From Rhodocytophaga rosea (GTDB lineage: Bacteria > Bacteroidota > Bacteroidia > Cytophagales > 172606-1), in contig NZ_CP048222.1 in assembly GCF_010119975.1 (NCBI RefSeq), forward strand, positions 5,288,501-5,352,500: a stretch of DNA of 64,000 nt, given 5' to 3'. The notes under the pieces are model-generated. The model was not told where the DNA came from. It searched no databases and was given only the letters and a program-made list of their open reading frames with translations. This document shows, piece by piece, positions 9,496 to 18,414 of the stretch. The stretch's first letter is position 1; each line of letters begins with the position of its first letter. The position numbers were made by a program, and so were the translations under genes.

Positions 9496-10593
9496 TTAAT
9501 AGGCTGATCCATCAGGGGTACCTATCTCCCGGTGCTCGTCACCCAGCCAGTGTTCTGCCTGTGAACGGTCTTTGAAGTACCTGAGCCGCACTGAGTTTAC
9601 CGAAAACGAATGCAGGGTGTGTACCAGGGTATCGCAGGTTTCGGGCACCAGATCGGCCACTTTTACCAATCCGGCATCGAGCAGTACATCTTTATTTGGA
9701 AAAGCTGGTGCCATCAACGTGCCACTTTCATCTGGTTCGAGGGCTGTCAGGTCATTTAATAAGGTAAACGTGCCTCTCATTAAGGGGGCAATTCTGTTAA
9801 AATAACCTCCAATTTCCATTACATCTTCCTGGTCATCCCAGCTTTGAAAAGCCTTCACATACAACCTGTTTCTCATCCGGTCGGCTGTGAAGGAATAAAC
9901 GTCGTTTTCAGCTACCAGAAAGGGAGTTACGGAAGTAGTAAACCGGTGTACAAAATCCGATTCTTCATCCAGTTGCACCGGATATTCAGTAGCCGTATGA
10001 TCGGCAGGAATAGTTTCGCCCAGTAAATTATCCTCTACAAGCGGACTCTGGTGTAATTCGCTCTGGTATACTGCATCTGCCTGCTCTGCCACAGTACCTG
10101 CACTGCCAATATGAGAGATATCGCCTACAAAACGGTTGTCAGTGAGTTCGTCTGCTGGTTGTGTGGTGCCCATACTACGGTCGCCATGTTCGGTAAAACT
10201 GCTGTTGCCTATATTTTCAACAGGTGTACCTGCTGTAAAATCACTGGATGTAGTGGAAGTCTGGTTGAAAGCCATAGGCTGGTTATCGGTTCTATCAGCA
10301 GGTAACATGTCTTGCTGAAGCAGATCGAGGTCAACCTGGGGATGGCCTTCTGATTTTCCATTCACGTTTATAATACTATCCAGGCGGATCACCTGATTCT
10401 CGAGTTTGGCAAATTCCACATGGTCATGTGTATACAAATCCAGAATCCGGCTGATCATTTTGGTTTCTTCACCGTTTTCGTCACGGTATATAATTTCGCA
10501 AATCTGCTGGGTGGTAGCGCAGGCTTCTAATTCATCGTAGAAATCAGAGCTAATGGGCTTATACTGCTTGTTTGATTGGGGTTGGTTTTCCAT
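9496..10593 (-). CDS. Rof-like (Rho-binding antiterminator) domain fused to an STAS/SpoIIAA-like domain
   Basis: I chose the ATG at 10593 (365 aa); the longer frame starts upstream without a clear signal. Residues ~10-80 (YKPISSDFYDELEAC..., ending IRLDSIINVNG) closely follow the pattern of E. coli Rof, a small protein that binds Rho and inhibits termination (YQPI..DDYD.LE.AC...LRLDKI). A ~150-residue acidic, low-complexity linker follows. The last ~125 residues read like a SpoIIAA/STAS fold: YSFTADRMRNRLYVKAF, then LMRGTFTLLNDLTAL, then LLDAGLVKVADLV, ending FKDRSQAEHWL. Rof normally is ~85 aa, so a threefold-longer fusion is odd. Both domain assignments are by eye, Rof the stronger. A regulatory role is inference. 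Confidence 0.65.
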   Translation of the reverse strand: MENQPQSNKQYKPISSDFYDELEACATTQQICEIIYRDENGEETKMISRILDLYTHDHVEFAKLENQVIRLDSIINVNGKSEGHPQVDLDLLQQDMLPADRTDNQPMAFNQTSTTSSDFTAGTPVENIGNSSFTEHGDRSMGTTQPADELTDNRFVGDISHIGSAGTVAEQADAVYQSELHQSPLVEDNLLGETIPADHTATEYPVQLDEESDFVHRFTTSVTPFLVAENDVYSFTADRMRNRLYVKAFQSWDDQEDVMEIGGYFNRIAPLMRGTFTLLNDLTALEPDESGTLMAPAFPNKDVLLDAGLVKVADLVPETCDTLVHTLHSFSVNSVRLRYFKDRSQAEHWLGDEHREIGTPDGSAY

Positions 10594-10778
10594 AAGTTTA
10601 CTTTTTTGAGTTATACGCAATAGGTATGTCAAGGTAGGTACTGTATAGCAGGAGTCCGGCCTGTTTCCAGGCAGAAATAGGTAATTTGTTTCTTACCCTG
10701 ACTCCTCTCAAACAAAAAAGCATATGTACAGCTGATATCTAAATTTCAGCCAGATTCATTAGTTACAGACTTATCCTC

Positions 10779-11069
10779 TTAGCTCCTCTTGCCCGGATGT
10801 TTTTGCACACTGTTAGATAAGGCTTCCTGAATGCGTTCGTACAAGTTATAAAAGATATGCTTATCTGCCCGCTGGTAAATAGCATTTTTTAATTCCTGCT
10901 TCAATTCAAAGGCAAAATCGTCCAGCTCAGAGATAAAAATCAATAAAATAACGGCTGATTTCAGCAGTTGATTATAGGCTACAAGGTTCTTCTGTATGTT
11001 ACCTATCACCTGCTGCTCCGAAAAATAATGTTCAGCAAGCAGGGTATGTGTTAATTTATAGGAATCCAT
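10779..11069 (-). CDS. Hypothetical 96-aa helical protein
   Basis: The protein is all-helical in character, with a hydrophobic stretch (LLKSAVILLIFISELDDFAF) that is amphipathic rather than clearly membrane-spanning, and a basic C-terminus. It lies 185 bp upstream of the Rof-like gene on the same strand and may be co-transcribed with it. No family is recognised. Confidence 0.55.
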   Translation of the reverse strand: MDSYKLTHTLLAEHYFSEQQVIGNIQKNLVAYNQLLKSAVILLIFISELDDFAFELKQELKNAIYQRADKHIFYNLYERIQEALSNSVQKHPGKRS

Positions 11070-11250
11070 AGGATGTTCTGGTCAAAGGTTAGTATATATT
11101 GTACTATAAATAGCTGGTAAAGTTATATAAATTATAAAAATATTAATTATTATAAAAATCTGATATAATTTGGCCAGATACATATAATCCAACGAAGCCC
11201 GCCAGAAAAGGTTAGAGGCGAATAGGAAACTATGAATTGGGCATAACAAG

Positions 11251-11279
11251 AAAGCCTGACATATACTATGTCAGGCTTT
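11251..11279. terminator. Terminator hairpin after the desaturase gene
   Basis: A perfect 13-bp stem, AAAGCCTGACATA and its complement, has a 3-nt TAC loop and is flanked by T-rich sequence. It lies 26 bp past the desaturase stop on the minus strand and is symmetrical enough to work in both directions. Confidence 0.75.
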
Positions 11280-11304
11280 TCAGGCAAATAAGTGAATTAT
11301 CGTA

Positions 11305-12084
11305 TTAAGCGTTTACTACTTCTTTTGTTTTCAGAAAAACAGTGTTAGTGGCTTTCTTCTTAGGTAACTGAATAATTCCTATCAGATTAAATAATTTGAT
11401 TACTTGGTACGTAGGATCAATTTCGTACCATTTGTAAGCAAAGTTAGCCCGGTTACCATGCGTATGGTGATTATTGTGGAAACCTTCTCCCATCATAAAT
11501 ATATCTACCGGCATCAGGTTTCTGGAAGTATCTTTCACCTTGAAAGTAATATACCCGATTTTGTGAGCAAACCAGTTAATAATGGCACCATGGATCGGAG
11601 ACATCAGGAAATGGAAAGGCAATAATAAAAACCAGATCCAGGAAGGAGCAAAGGCAATGTAGAACAAGCTATACAAGGTTCCCCAGGCAATCCGTACCCA
11701 GCGCTGTGAAGCAAAATCATCGAAAGATTTCCAGTCAGGTACGTTTACCGTGAATTTAGCGTCTACTTCTACTTTTCTGGTCCGGATGGCATTATAAAAT
11801 GTATAGGTTTTCCACATCATATCGAAAATACCGGTGCTGTATTTGGGTGAGTGTGGATCTTCTTCAGTATCGGCAAAAGCATGGTGCATACGGTGCATCA
11901 CACCATAGGCATAGGCGCTCAGGTAATTAGAACCCTGGAATATAAAAGTGAGTACAAAAAATACCTTTTCCCAGCCTTTAGACATTGTAAATGCCCGGTG
12001 AGCTGCGTAACGGTGCAGGAAAAAAGTCTGGAAGAACAAGGAGCCATACCAGTGGATAGCAAAGAAGATTAATATAGCGATCAT
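11305..12084 (-). CDS. Acyl-lipid/acyl-CoA fatty acid desaturase (membrane di-iron)
   Basis: The 259-aa integral membrane enzyme inserts a double bond into fatty acyl chains, probably at delta-9. All three histidine boxes of the SCD/DesC-type desaturases are present: HRYAAH near residue 24, HRMHH near 64, and HNNHH near 205. Hydrophobic membrane segments surround them. It is slightly short but complete. It stands alone, upstream of a LytTR two-component pair on the same strand; control by that pair is possible but unproven. Confidence 0.9.
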   Translation of the reverse strand: MIAILIFFAIHWYGSLFFQTFFLHRYAAHRAFTMSKGWEKVFFVLTFIFQGSNYLSAYAYGVMHRMHHAFADTEEDPHSPKYSTGIFDMMWKTYTFYNAIRTRKVEVDAKFTVNVPDWKSFDDFASQRWVRIAWGTLYSLFYIAFAPSWIWFLLLPFHFLMSPIHGAIINWFAHKIGYITFKVKDTSRNLMPVDIFMMGEGFHNNHHTHGNRANFAYKWYEIDPTYQVIKLFNLIGIIQLPKKKATNTVFLKTKEVVNA

Positions 12085-12195
12085 ATGTTATTGCGTTTTG
12101 TTCAAATATTCCCTTTCCTGCTAAGAATACCCAACTAAATCAGACGACTGGTAGCCCTGCGTCGACGACCTGTAGAAATATCTAACCGGATGGTA

Positions 12196-12942
12196 TCAGG
12201 AATTAAGCCAGTCTTTGAAAATCTGCACCCGTTCGCGGCTTACAAACACCTCTTCCTCTTCAGGCGGCTGTAATTCCAGCTTCAGGCGGCCGTTAAAATG
12301 AGGATGAATTTTACGGATACAATCCAGGGAAATGAGCCTGCTGCGGCTGATGCGGTTAAAGCGTTTGGGATCTACCTGTTCGGTAATTTGATCGAGGGTA
12401 GATTCAATAATGTACTTATGATTGTCGAAGGTAAGAAGAAAGCTAAGTTTCTGTTCACTCTTGAAATAAGCAATATCAGCCGTTCGGATTACTGCCAGAC
12501 TATTGCCTTTTTTTACCAGAAAGCGTTCTTTAAAATCTTCCTTCGGCTTTTCCATACTAAACCTCAGGCCTTTTTTCAACAGCCGGTAGGTCTGGTTTTC
12601 GTATTTTTTGAGGGCAGCCCTCAGTTCATCTACATCTATGGGTTTGAGCAGGTAATCTATGCTGTTTTGTTTAAAGGCTTGTATGGCATACTGGCTGTAA
12701 GCCGTGGTATAAATAATAGGCGATTCAATAGGCAACTGCCGGAACAACTCAAAGCTTTCTTTGTCTTCCAGTTGTATGTCGGAGAAGATAAGGTCAGGCT
12801 CGGGATTAGTCCGGAACCACTTTAATCCACTTTCTACAGAAGGAAGAATAGCCACTACCTCAATGGACGCATCTATCTGGTGAAGCTGGAGGCTCAGCTT
12901 TTCGGCAGAAAAAAATTCATCTTCTATGATAACTACTTTCAT
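12196..12942 (-). CDS. LytTR-family response regulator
   Basis: The 248-aa protein has a receiver domain in residues 1-120, with the phospho-acceptor Asp near residue 55 (FSDIQLED) and the conserved Lys in LLKPIDV. A LytTR DNA-binding domain follows from about 140 to the end (FLVKKGNSL..., RFNRISRSRLISLDCI). Its ATG overlaps the kinase stop by 4 bp (ATGA), so the two are translationally coupled. Such pairs usually control a few genes; the target is not evident. Confidence 0.92.
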   Translation of the reverse strand: MKVVIIEDEFFSAEKLSLQLHQIDASIEVVAILPSVESGLKWFRTNPEPDLIFSDIQLEDKESFELFRQLPIESPIIYTTAYSQYAIQAFKQNSIDYLLKPIDVDELRAALKKYENQTYRLLKKGLRFSMEKPKEDFKERFLVKKGNSLAVIRTADIAYFKSEQKLSFLLTFDNHKYIIESTLDQITEQVDPKRFNRISRSRLISLDCIRKIHPHFNGRLKLELQPPEEEEVFVSRERVQIFKDWLNS

Positions 12943-13985
12943 TCTCCTTGTTGAATTTGAGGCAAACCTACCCGGAATACTTCCTTGGTATTTTCAATCA
13001 TAATTGATTTGCCAGTGACATATTTATACCTGGCTTCCAGATTTTTTAGCCCGATTCCGGTAGATTCTTCCTTATTCTCTTTTACATTCAGGTTATTTTC
13101 TACCCACAAGACATCGTCAGTCTGGTAAATCTGGAGCGCCAGAGGCTGGTCATTTGAGATACGGTTGTGTTTTACCGCATTTTCCACCAGCAATTGTACC
13201 GACATGGGGAGAACATAAAAATGAGTGTCTGGTAATTTTATATTCAGGATGACTTTGTTATAAAACCGCACGTTGAGTAAAAAACAATAGGCTTTTACCA
13301 CCTCAATTTCCTTGCTCAGCTTCACCTGTGTTTCTTCATTATGTTCCAGCACATAGCGGTATACCTGCGATAGTTTGGTAATAAACTGATCGGCTAGTAC
13401 TGGATCTTTATATACAATTCCACTAAGTACGCTTAAGCTGTTAAACAAAAAATGAGGGTCGAGTTGTTTTTTCAGGCCTTCTACCTTGGCAATGAGGTTT
13501 TCCTGACGTAGTCTTTCCTGTTCCAGCAGCGACTGTTTCCATTTGCCAAACAGAAAGGTACCCTCATTAAACGCAATAAATACCAGCGCCAGCAGAAAAG
13601 AAACAATAATGTTTTGAAGGATTACTCCTAGCGTAATATTGACAGCCGATACCAGGTAGCCATAGGTAAGAATACCAGCAATGAGCATCATCGAAGAAAA
13701 TACAAATATCCAGGCGATTTCGTGGGCCAGGTGTTTACCGATACTTTTCTCCCAGGGAACAAAGAACAAGACAAGCGCCTGAATCAGTTTGCTGCCTTCC
13801 CATATCACATAACTGGTAAGGGTAGCCACCAGAATAGAAAGCAGGTGTGCACTGGAACCCAGTTCTAAAGGAATGAAGAAAGTAGGAACCACAATACCAA
13901 AGGATAACGCTCCAAGCAAAGCCGTCCACCTGATGCGAAAGGTATATTTGAAACGTTCTTCCACCTGTATAGCTTTTGGATACAT
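12939..13985 (-). CDS. LytS/YehU-type sensor histidine kinase
   Basis: I chose the ATG at 13985, since the longer frame begins at a TTG at 14009. Four or five hydrophobic segments fill the first ~150 residues. A short coiled coil follows, then the His_kinase motif QLDPHFLFN near residue 176 (phospho-accepting His) and an ATPase domain with NAVKHN and GIGLKNL. It is the partner of the overlapping LytTR regulator. No extracellular sensing domain is obvious, so the signal may be a membrane state. Confidence 0.9.
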   Translation of the reverse strand: MYPKAIQVEERFKYTFRIRWTALLGALSFGIVVPTFFIPLELGSSAHLLSILVATLTSYVIWEGSKLIQALVLFFVPWEKSIGKHLAHEIAWIFVFSSMMLIAGILTYGYLVSAVNITLGVILQNIIVSFLLALVFIAFNEGTFLFGKWKQSLLEQERLRQENLIAKVEGLKKQLDPHFLFNSLSVLSGIVYKDPVLADQFITKLSQVYRYVLEHNEETQVKLSKEIEVVKAYCFLLNVRFYNKVILNIKLPDTHFYVLPMSVQLLVENAVKHNRISNDQPLALQIYQTDDVLWVENNLNVKENKEESTGIGLKNLEARYKYVTGKSIMIENTKEVFRVGLPQIQQGE

Positions 13986-14234
13986 ACCCTGGTAATAGAC
14001 GTGACACAATTAATTTAGGTGCAAATCTAATGAGAAAGCATTGGAATTATATAGTTAATACTATACGCTTACCTTGTCTGATGTGATAAAAGAAGATTAA
14101 AAACCCGGCTTATACATCAGGTAAACTCTTCAGAAATTCTTCCGTTTTATGCTCTAGCCTCTCAGCATAGATACTTTTCTGGCAGTGCCGATTCCTGATA
14201 CCACCGTTTTATTTATATATTTATTGTTACCCTT

Positions 14235-14657
14235 ATGGAAAAAATCAACTGTATTCTGTTAATTGATGATGATCCGGTTACTAATTATTTGCATGAAAGT
14301 TTAATACATTCTGTGTTGGAAACCGCACAGATTCTAATTGCCAGAAACGGCGAAGAAGGACTCAAATTAGTAGATAAAGGCTGTTCAGACGGAGAAGCAC
14401 CGGCGCTTATCCTGGTGGATCTGAATATGCCGGTAATGGATGGAATAGGCTTTTTGAAGCGCTACAAACAGTGGATTGAGCAGTATCCTTCCTCCTCGGT
14501 TGTCGCTGTATTAACCACTTCTACTAATCCCAGAGACATTGAAAAGGTAGCGCAACTTGAAATAGCGCCGCTGTTGCCCAAACCTTTGCAAGAGGAGCAT
14601 TTACAAACGCTGGTCGAAACCTACTGGCAACGAAAAAGCAGCCGAAGCAATCTTTAA
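14235..14657 (+). CDS. CheY-like single-domain response regulator
   Basis: This 140-aa protein is a receiver domain only: the acidic pair near residues 11-13 (LIDDDP), phospho-acceptor Asp near 61 (LVDLNMPVMDG), and a Lys in LLPKPL. There is no output domain. It leads a plus-strand signalling island (CheB-like, phytochrome, two further regulators), so it may take phosphate from one of those kinases, but the ~200-bp gap to the next gene means co-transcription is uncertain. Confidence 0.9.
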   Translation: MEKINCILLIDDDPVTNYLHESLIHSVLETAQILIARNGEEGLKLVDKGCSDGEAPALILVDLNMPVMDGIGFLKRYKQWIEQYPSSSVVAVLTTSTNPRDIEKVAQLEIAPLLPKPLQEEHLQTLVETYWQRKSSRSNL

Positions 14658-14854
14658 ATGTAGCAAATGCTTGATTTCAGCCAGTACCATATCAAGCGTT
14701 ATACCAACCAGGACAGCGTAATAAAAGTATACCTGTGAAAAATGTATTTTCAGTTAAAATGGATAATGCGTATTCATCAATTATGCAAAATGCTGACTAA
14801 CACCTATGTTAATAATAAATAACGAACAATAAGCAACGCTTTAGTATTATTTTC

Positions 14855-15457
14855 ATGTCCCAAGATAATTCATTTTATATGGTAGCCATAGGCATGTCAG
14901 CCGGAGGTTTTCCAGCCCTCGAAAAATTGATTGCTTCGCTGCCTGATCCGGTTCATGCCTGTTTCGTAATCATAGTACACTTACCCAAAGATAGCAAAAG
15001 CCGTATGGCTTCGCTGCTTTCTACCATCACCTATCTCCCAGTAAGCTGGGCTAAACAGGCCGAAAAACCTGAAACTAGCCATATATATGTATTGCCGCCC
15101 GGGTATCTGCTGACCATGCAAGAAGGCAACTTCCATCTGCAACCCAGAGCTGCTGACCAGAACATTAACCGGGCTGTTGATATATTTTTCACTTCATTGG
15201 CAAAAGAAGTCAAACAACGGGCGATCGGCATTATTTTATCAGGAAGCGGGTCTGATGGCCTGGAGGGCGTACAAGCAATCGAAGCCAACGGTGGTCTTGT
15301 GTTGGTACAACATCCGGCTACGGCTCAGTTTGAAAGCATGCCTGCCAATGTAGTAAATAACGATCATCCTGATTTTATTACATCTCCTGAAGGCATTGCC
15401 CATGCACTCAGGTGCCATTTGCAAATACCTCCTTTTCAATCCGCCAGCGAGAATTAA
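14855..15457 (+). CDS. Stand-alone CheB-type protein-glutamate methylesterase domain
   Basis: This 200-aa catalytic domain lacks the usual N-terminal receiver. The catalytic triad is visible: Ser15 in GMSAGG, His42 in VHLPKDSKSRM, and Asp134 in SGSGSDGLEG. Full-length chemotaxis CheB is ~350 aa with a REC domain, so this is the short form often found with hybrid kinases or CheR-like proteins. No cheR or MCP gene is in the window. Here it stands beside a bacteriophytochrome, so a role outside chemotaxis is likely, but that is inference. Confidence 0.88.
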   Translation: MSQDNSFYMVAIGMSAGGFPALEKLIASLPDPVHACFVIIVHLPKDSKSRMASLLSTITYLPVSWAKQAEKPETSHIYVLPPGYLLTMQEGNFHLQPRAADQNINRAVDIFFTSLAKEVKQRAIGIILSGSGSDGLEGVQAIEANGGLVLVQHPATAQFESMPANVVNNDHPDFITSPEGIAHALRCHLQIPPFQSASEN

Positions 15458-15675
15458 TAGATGTTTGCAGCTTAGTAAATCTATGCAAATGTACTCTTCT
15501 GCTTTTATTAGCAGGATAAAGCAATCGGACTAAAGGGCATCTCAATCTTTTTGAAAGGCCGTAAAAATAACTACTTTGTTCCGGAATACTTGTCCGGCAC
15601 TTTCTAATCTTTGTTTGGTTGAATAGAATCTATGCTTAGTGGTAAACGGTCTCGTTCAATATTATTTCTTTAAGT

Positions 15676-17955
15676 ATGAATACTAATCTTTCTTTTCAGC
15701 AGCCTCTTACCCTTGATAACTGCGACCGGGAACCCATCCATATTCCGGGCCTTATTCAACCACACGGTTTCTTACTGGTCGTAAGTGTACCTGACTGGAA
15801 AATTGTGCAGGTAAGCGCCAATACGAGTGAACACCTGTCAATAACTCCTGAGCAATTACCTGGAAAATCAATAACTGGTATATTGGGAGAGGCTTTTGCC
15901 CACACACTTACTACCTTTCTGGCATCAGAAAGGTCCGGGTTTTCTGTCCGCCGGGAAATTAAGCAGGTAGATTTGGCATTAGGAAAGTATCATGCAATTA
16001 TTCATCCCCATCCACATTTTTGGATACTGGAGTTTGAAGCGCTGGCAGACGAAGCAGAGATTGATTTCTCCTACCTGAATGGGATGTTAAGCCATCTACA
16101 ACAGGCAGGAACGCTTATTGAGTTTTGCCATACGGCTGCCTCCCAGATCCGTTTGCTTACCGGCTTTGACCGTGTAATGGTATACCGCTTCGATGAAGCC
16201 TACAATGGGGAAGTAATTGCAGAAGCCAGGCGGGAGGATTTAGAGCCTTTTTTAGGTTTGCATTATCCAGCCACTGATATTCCCAAACAAGCACGTGAGT
16301 TGTATGAGAAAAACTGGATTCGCTATATACGGGATGTACAGTACACATCTGTTCCCCTAGTTCCGGTAGAAAATCCACTCACAAAACAGCCGCTGGATAT
16401 GAGTTTTGCCGTATTGCGCAGCGTTTCGCCGATTCATATAGAATACCTGAAAAATATGGGTGTAGGTGCTTCTATGTCTATTTCTATATTGAAAGAGGGC
16501 AAACTCTGGGGCTTATTTGCCTGTCATCATTATGGGCCGCATGCCGTAAGTTACCTGTTGCGGAATACCTGTGAGTTTTTAGGGCGAACTTTTTCGATGA
16601 TGTTGCTGGAAAAAGAAAAACGGGAAGAAGCAGCCTATCACCTCCGCATCCGTTCTGTGCAAACCAAACTGCTGGAACAAATGTCACATATGGAAAATTC
16701 TTTGCAGGGATTAATAGCCGGAGAAACATCAGTAATGGATTTATTTGAAGTGGGCGGAGCAGCTTTATGTGTGGATGGAGAATGTTATTTGCTGGGCGAT
16801 ACTCCAGATAGAGAAGATGTCTTAACATTAACTTCATGGTTGTCTGCCCATGCTTACCAGGATGTATTTTATACAGATGCGCTGTCCACAATTAATCCGG
16901 CAGCGCATGCCTACCAGGATAGAGCAAGTGGATTACTGGCCATCACCCTTTCTAAAGTTCAGCAGGAATATTTATTGTGGTTCCGCCCGGAAGTAGTGCA
17001 AACCGTAACCTGGGCAGGCAATCCTGCTAAAGTAGCAGAAATCAGCGAGGATGGCTTGCGGTTATCTCCACGAAAGTCTTTTCAGTCATGGGTGCAGCAG
17101 GTAAAAGGAACGGCTTTGCCCTGGCATCCGGTAGAAATCAGGGTGGTAACCGAATTGCGCAATACCATTATTGATATGATTCTCAAAATTGCAGGCGAGC
17201 TAAAATTAAGAGCCGACCTGTTAATGCGCCTGAATATCGAACTGGAACAGAGTAATAACGAACTGGATTCTTTTGCCTATATCGCCTCCCATGATTTAAA
17301 AGAGCCCTTGCGGGGTATACACAATTACTCCCGGTTTTTACTGGAAGACTACGCCGATAAGCTGGATGAAAATGGCAAAAGTAAACTTCAAACCCTGGTC
17401 CGGTTGAGTACCCGCATGGACGAATTACTGGATTCCCTGCTGCATTTTTCCAGAGTAGGCCGGTTAGACCTCAACTTAAAACCAACCAATCTCAATCTGC
17501 TTCTGGAGGAAGTACTGGAAGAACTCCATTTGCGTATGGTGCAAACCGGTGCAAAAATAAGTATACAGCCTCACTTTCCGGTAGTAGACTGCGATCCCAT
17601 ACGGGTGAAAGAAGTGTTTGTTAACTTATTGACCAATGCCCTTAAATACAATGATAAGCCTAACAAGTGGATTGAGATAGGATGGATAAAAACAGAAAAT
17701 ATGCATGTATCTCCGGCAACACATGCTCCGTATACATTCTTCGTCCGGGATAATGGGATTGGTATTGCGGCGAAACATTTTGAAAATGTATTTAAAATTT
17801 TTAAACGCCTGCATACCCAGGATAAATTTGGCGGGGGTACTGGTGCCGGCTTAACCATTGTCCGGAAAATTATTGAACGCCACAGCGGCAAAATATGGCT
17901 GGAATCCGCTCCCGGAGAAGGCACTACTTTTTATTTCACGCTTACTTCCACATAA
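15676..17955 (+). CDS. bphP: Bacteriophytochrome histidine kinase (PAS-GAF-PHY-HisKA-HATPase)
   Basis: This 759-aa red/far-red photoreceptor kinase has the order PAS (~10-120), GAF (~140-310), PHY (~320-500), HisKA (~515-590), HATPase (~640-759). The biliverdin-attachment Cys is residue 16 in NCDREPIHIPG, as in bacterial phytochromes. The GAF has PATDIP near 198, where PASDIP is usual. The PHY tongue carries PRKSF near 465. The phospho-accepting His is near 539 in SHDLKEPL, and DNGIGI marks the ATP-binding domain. A response regulator begins 4 nt after its stop. No heme oxygenase (bphO) is in view, so biliverdin must come from elsewhere. Confidence 0.95.
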   Translation: MNTNLSFQQPLTLDNCDREPIHIPGLIQPHGFLLVVSVPDWKIVQVSANTSEHLSITPEQLPGKSITGILGEAFAHTLTTFLASERSGFSVRREIKQVDLALGKYHAIIHPHPHFWILEFEALADEAEIDFSYLNGMLSHLQQAGTLIEFCHTAASQIRLLTGFDRVMVYRFDEAYNGEVIAEARREDLEPFLGLHYPATDIPKQARELYEKNWIRYIRDVQYTSVPLVPVENPLTKQPLDMSFAVLRSVSPIHIEYLKNMGVGASMSISILKEGKLWGLFACHHYGPHAVSYLLRNTCEFLGRTFSMMLLEKEKREEAAYHLRIRSVQTKLLEQMSHMENSLQGLIAGETSVMDLFEVGGAALCVDGECYLLGDTPDREDVLTLTSWLSAHAYQDVFYTDALSTINPAAHAYQDRASGLLAITLSKVQQEYLLWFRPEVVQTVTWAGNPAKVAEISEDGLRLSPRKSFQSWVQQVKGTALPWHPVEIRVVTELRNTIIDMILKIAGELKLRADLLMRLNIELEQSNNELDSFAYIASHDLKEPLRGIHNYSRFLLEDYADKLDENGKSKLQTLVRLSTRMDELLDSLLHFSRVGRLDLNLKPTNLNLLLEEVLEELHLRMVQTGAKISIQPHFPVVDCDPIRVKEVFVNLLTNALKYNDKPNKWIEIGWIKTENMHVSPATHAPYTFFVRDNGIGIAAKHFENVFKIFKRLHTQDKFGGGTGAGLTIVRKIIERHSGKIWLESAPGEGTTFYFTLTST

Positions 17956-17959
17956 AACT

Positions 17960-18406
17960 TTGGAAAAAACACATATCAATAAAATACTCCTGGTAGAGGA
18001 TAGTGAAGAAGATTATACCGCTACTTTACGGGCCTTTGCCAAATCTTCCATCGAAAATCCGGTTTTTCGCTGTTCAGATGGCGACGAAGTACTGGATTAC
18101 CTGTACCGCCAGAATCAGTTTAAAGATCTGGTAGGTTCACCTTATCCGGTATTGATCCTGCTGGATTTAAATCTGCCGGCTACCGATGGTAAAACCGTGC
18201 TTTCGCAGATCAAACAGGATGAACTGCTTAAGAAAATTCCTGTCGTCATATTAAGTACTTCCCGTAACCAGACAGATGTGAATGATTGCTACCTGCTGGG
18301 TGCCAGCAGCTACATTGTGAAGGAAGCTGATTTTGACCACTTTACCCAAACCATTCAGGCTTTCAAACAATTCTGGCTCAAGACGGCATTATTGCCCGGA
18401 GCGTAA
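17960..18406 (+). CDS. Rcp1-like response regulator, TTG start
   Basis: From the TTG at 17960 the frame encodes 148 aa that begin right at the receiver domain (LEKTHINKILLVED). An upstream start at 17858 would overlap the phytochrome gene by ~100 bp and is not needed. Asp69 in LLDLNLPATDG is the phospho-acceptor, and the length and PV-rich motifs match Rcp1-type regulators that pair with phytochromes. It lies 4 nt after bphP and 8 nt before the next gene, so the three form one operon. Confidence 0.9.
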   Translation: MEKTHINKILLVEDSEEDYTATLRAFAKSSIENPVFRCSDGDEVLDYLYRQNQFKDLVGSPYPVLILLDLNLPATDGKTVLSQIKQDELLKKIPVVILSTSRNQTDVNDCYLLGASSYIVKEADFDHFTQTIQAFKQFWLKTALLPGA

Positions 18407-18414
18407 ACACCAAT

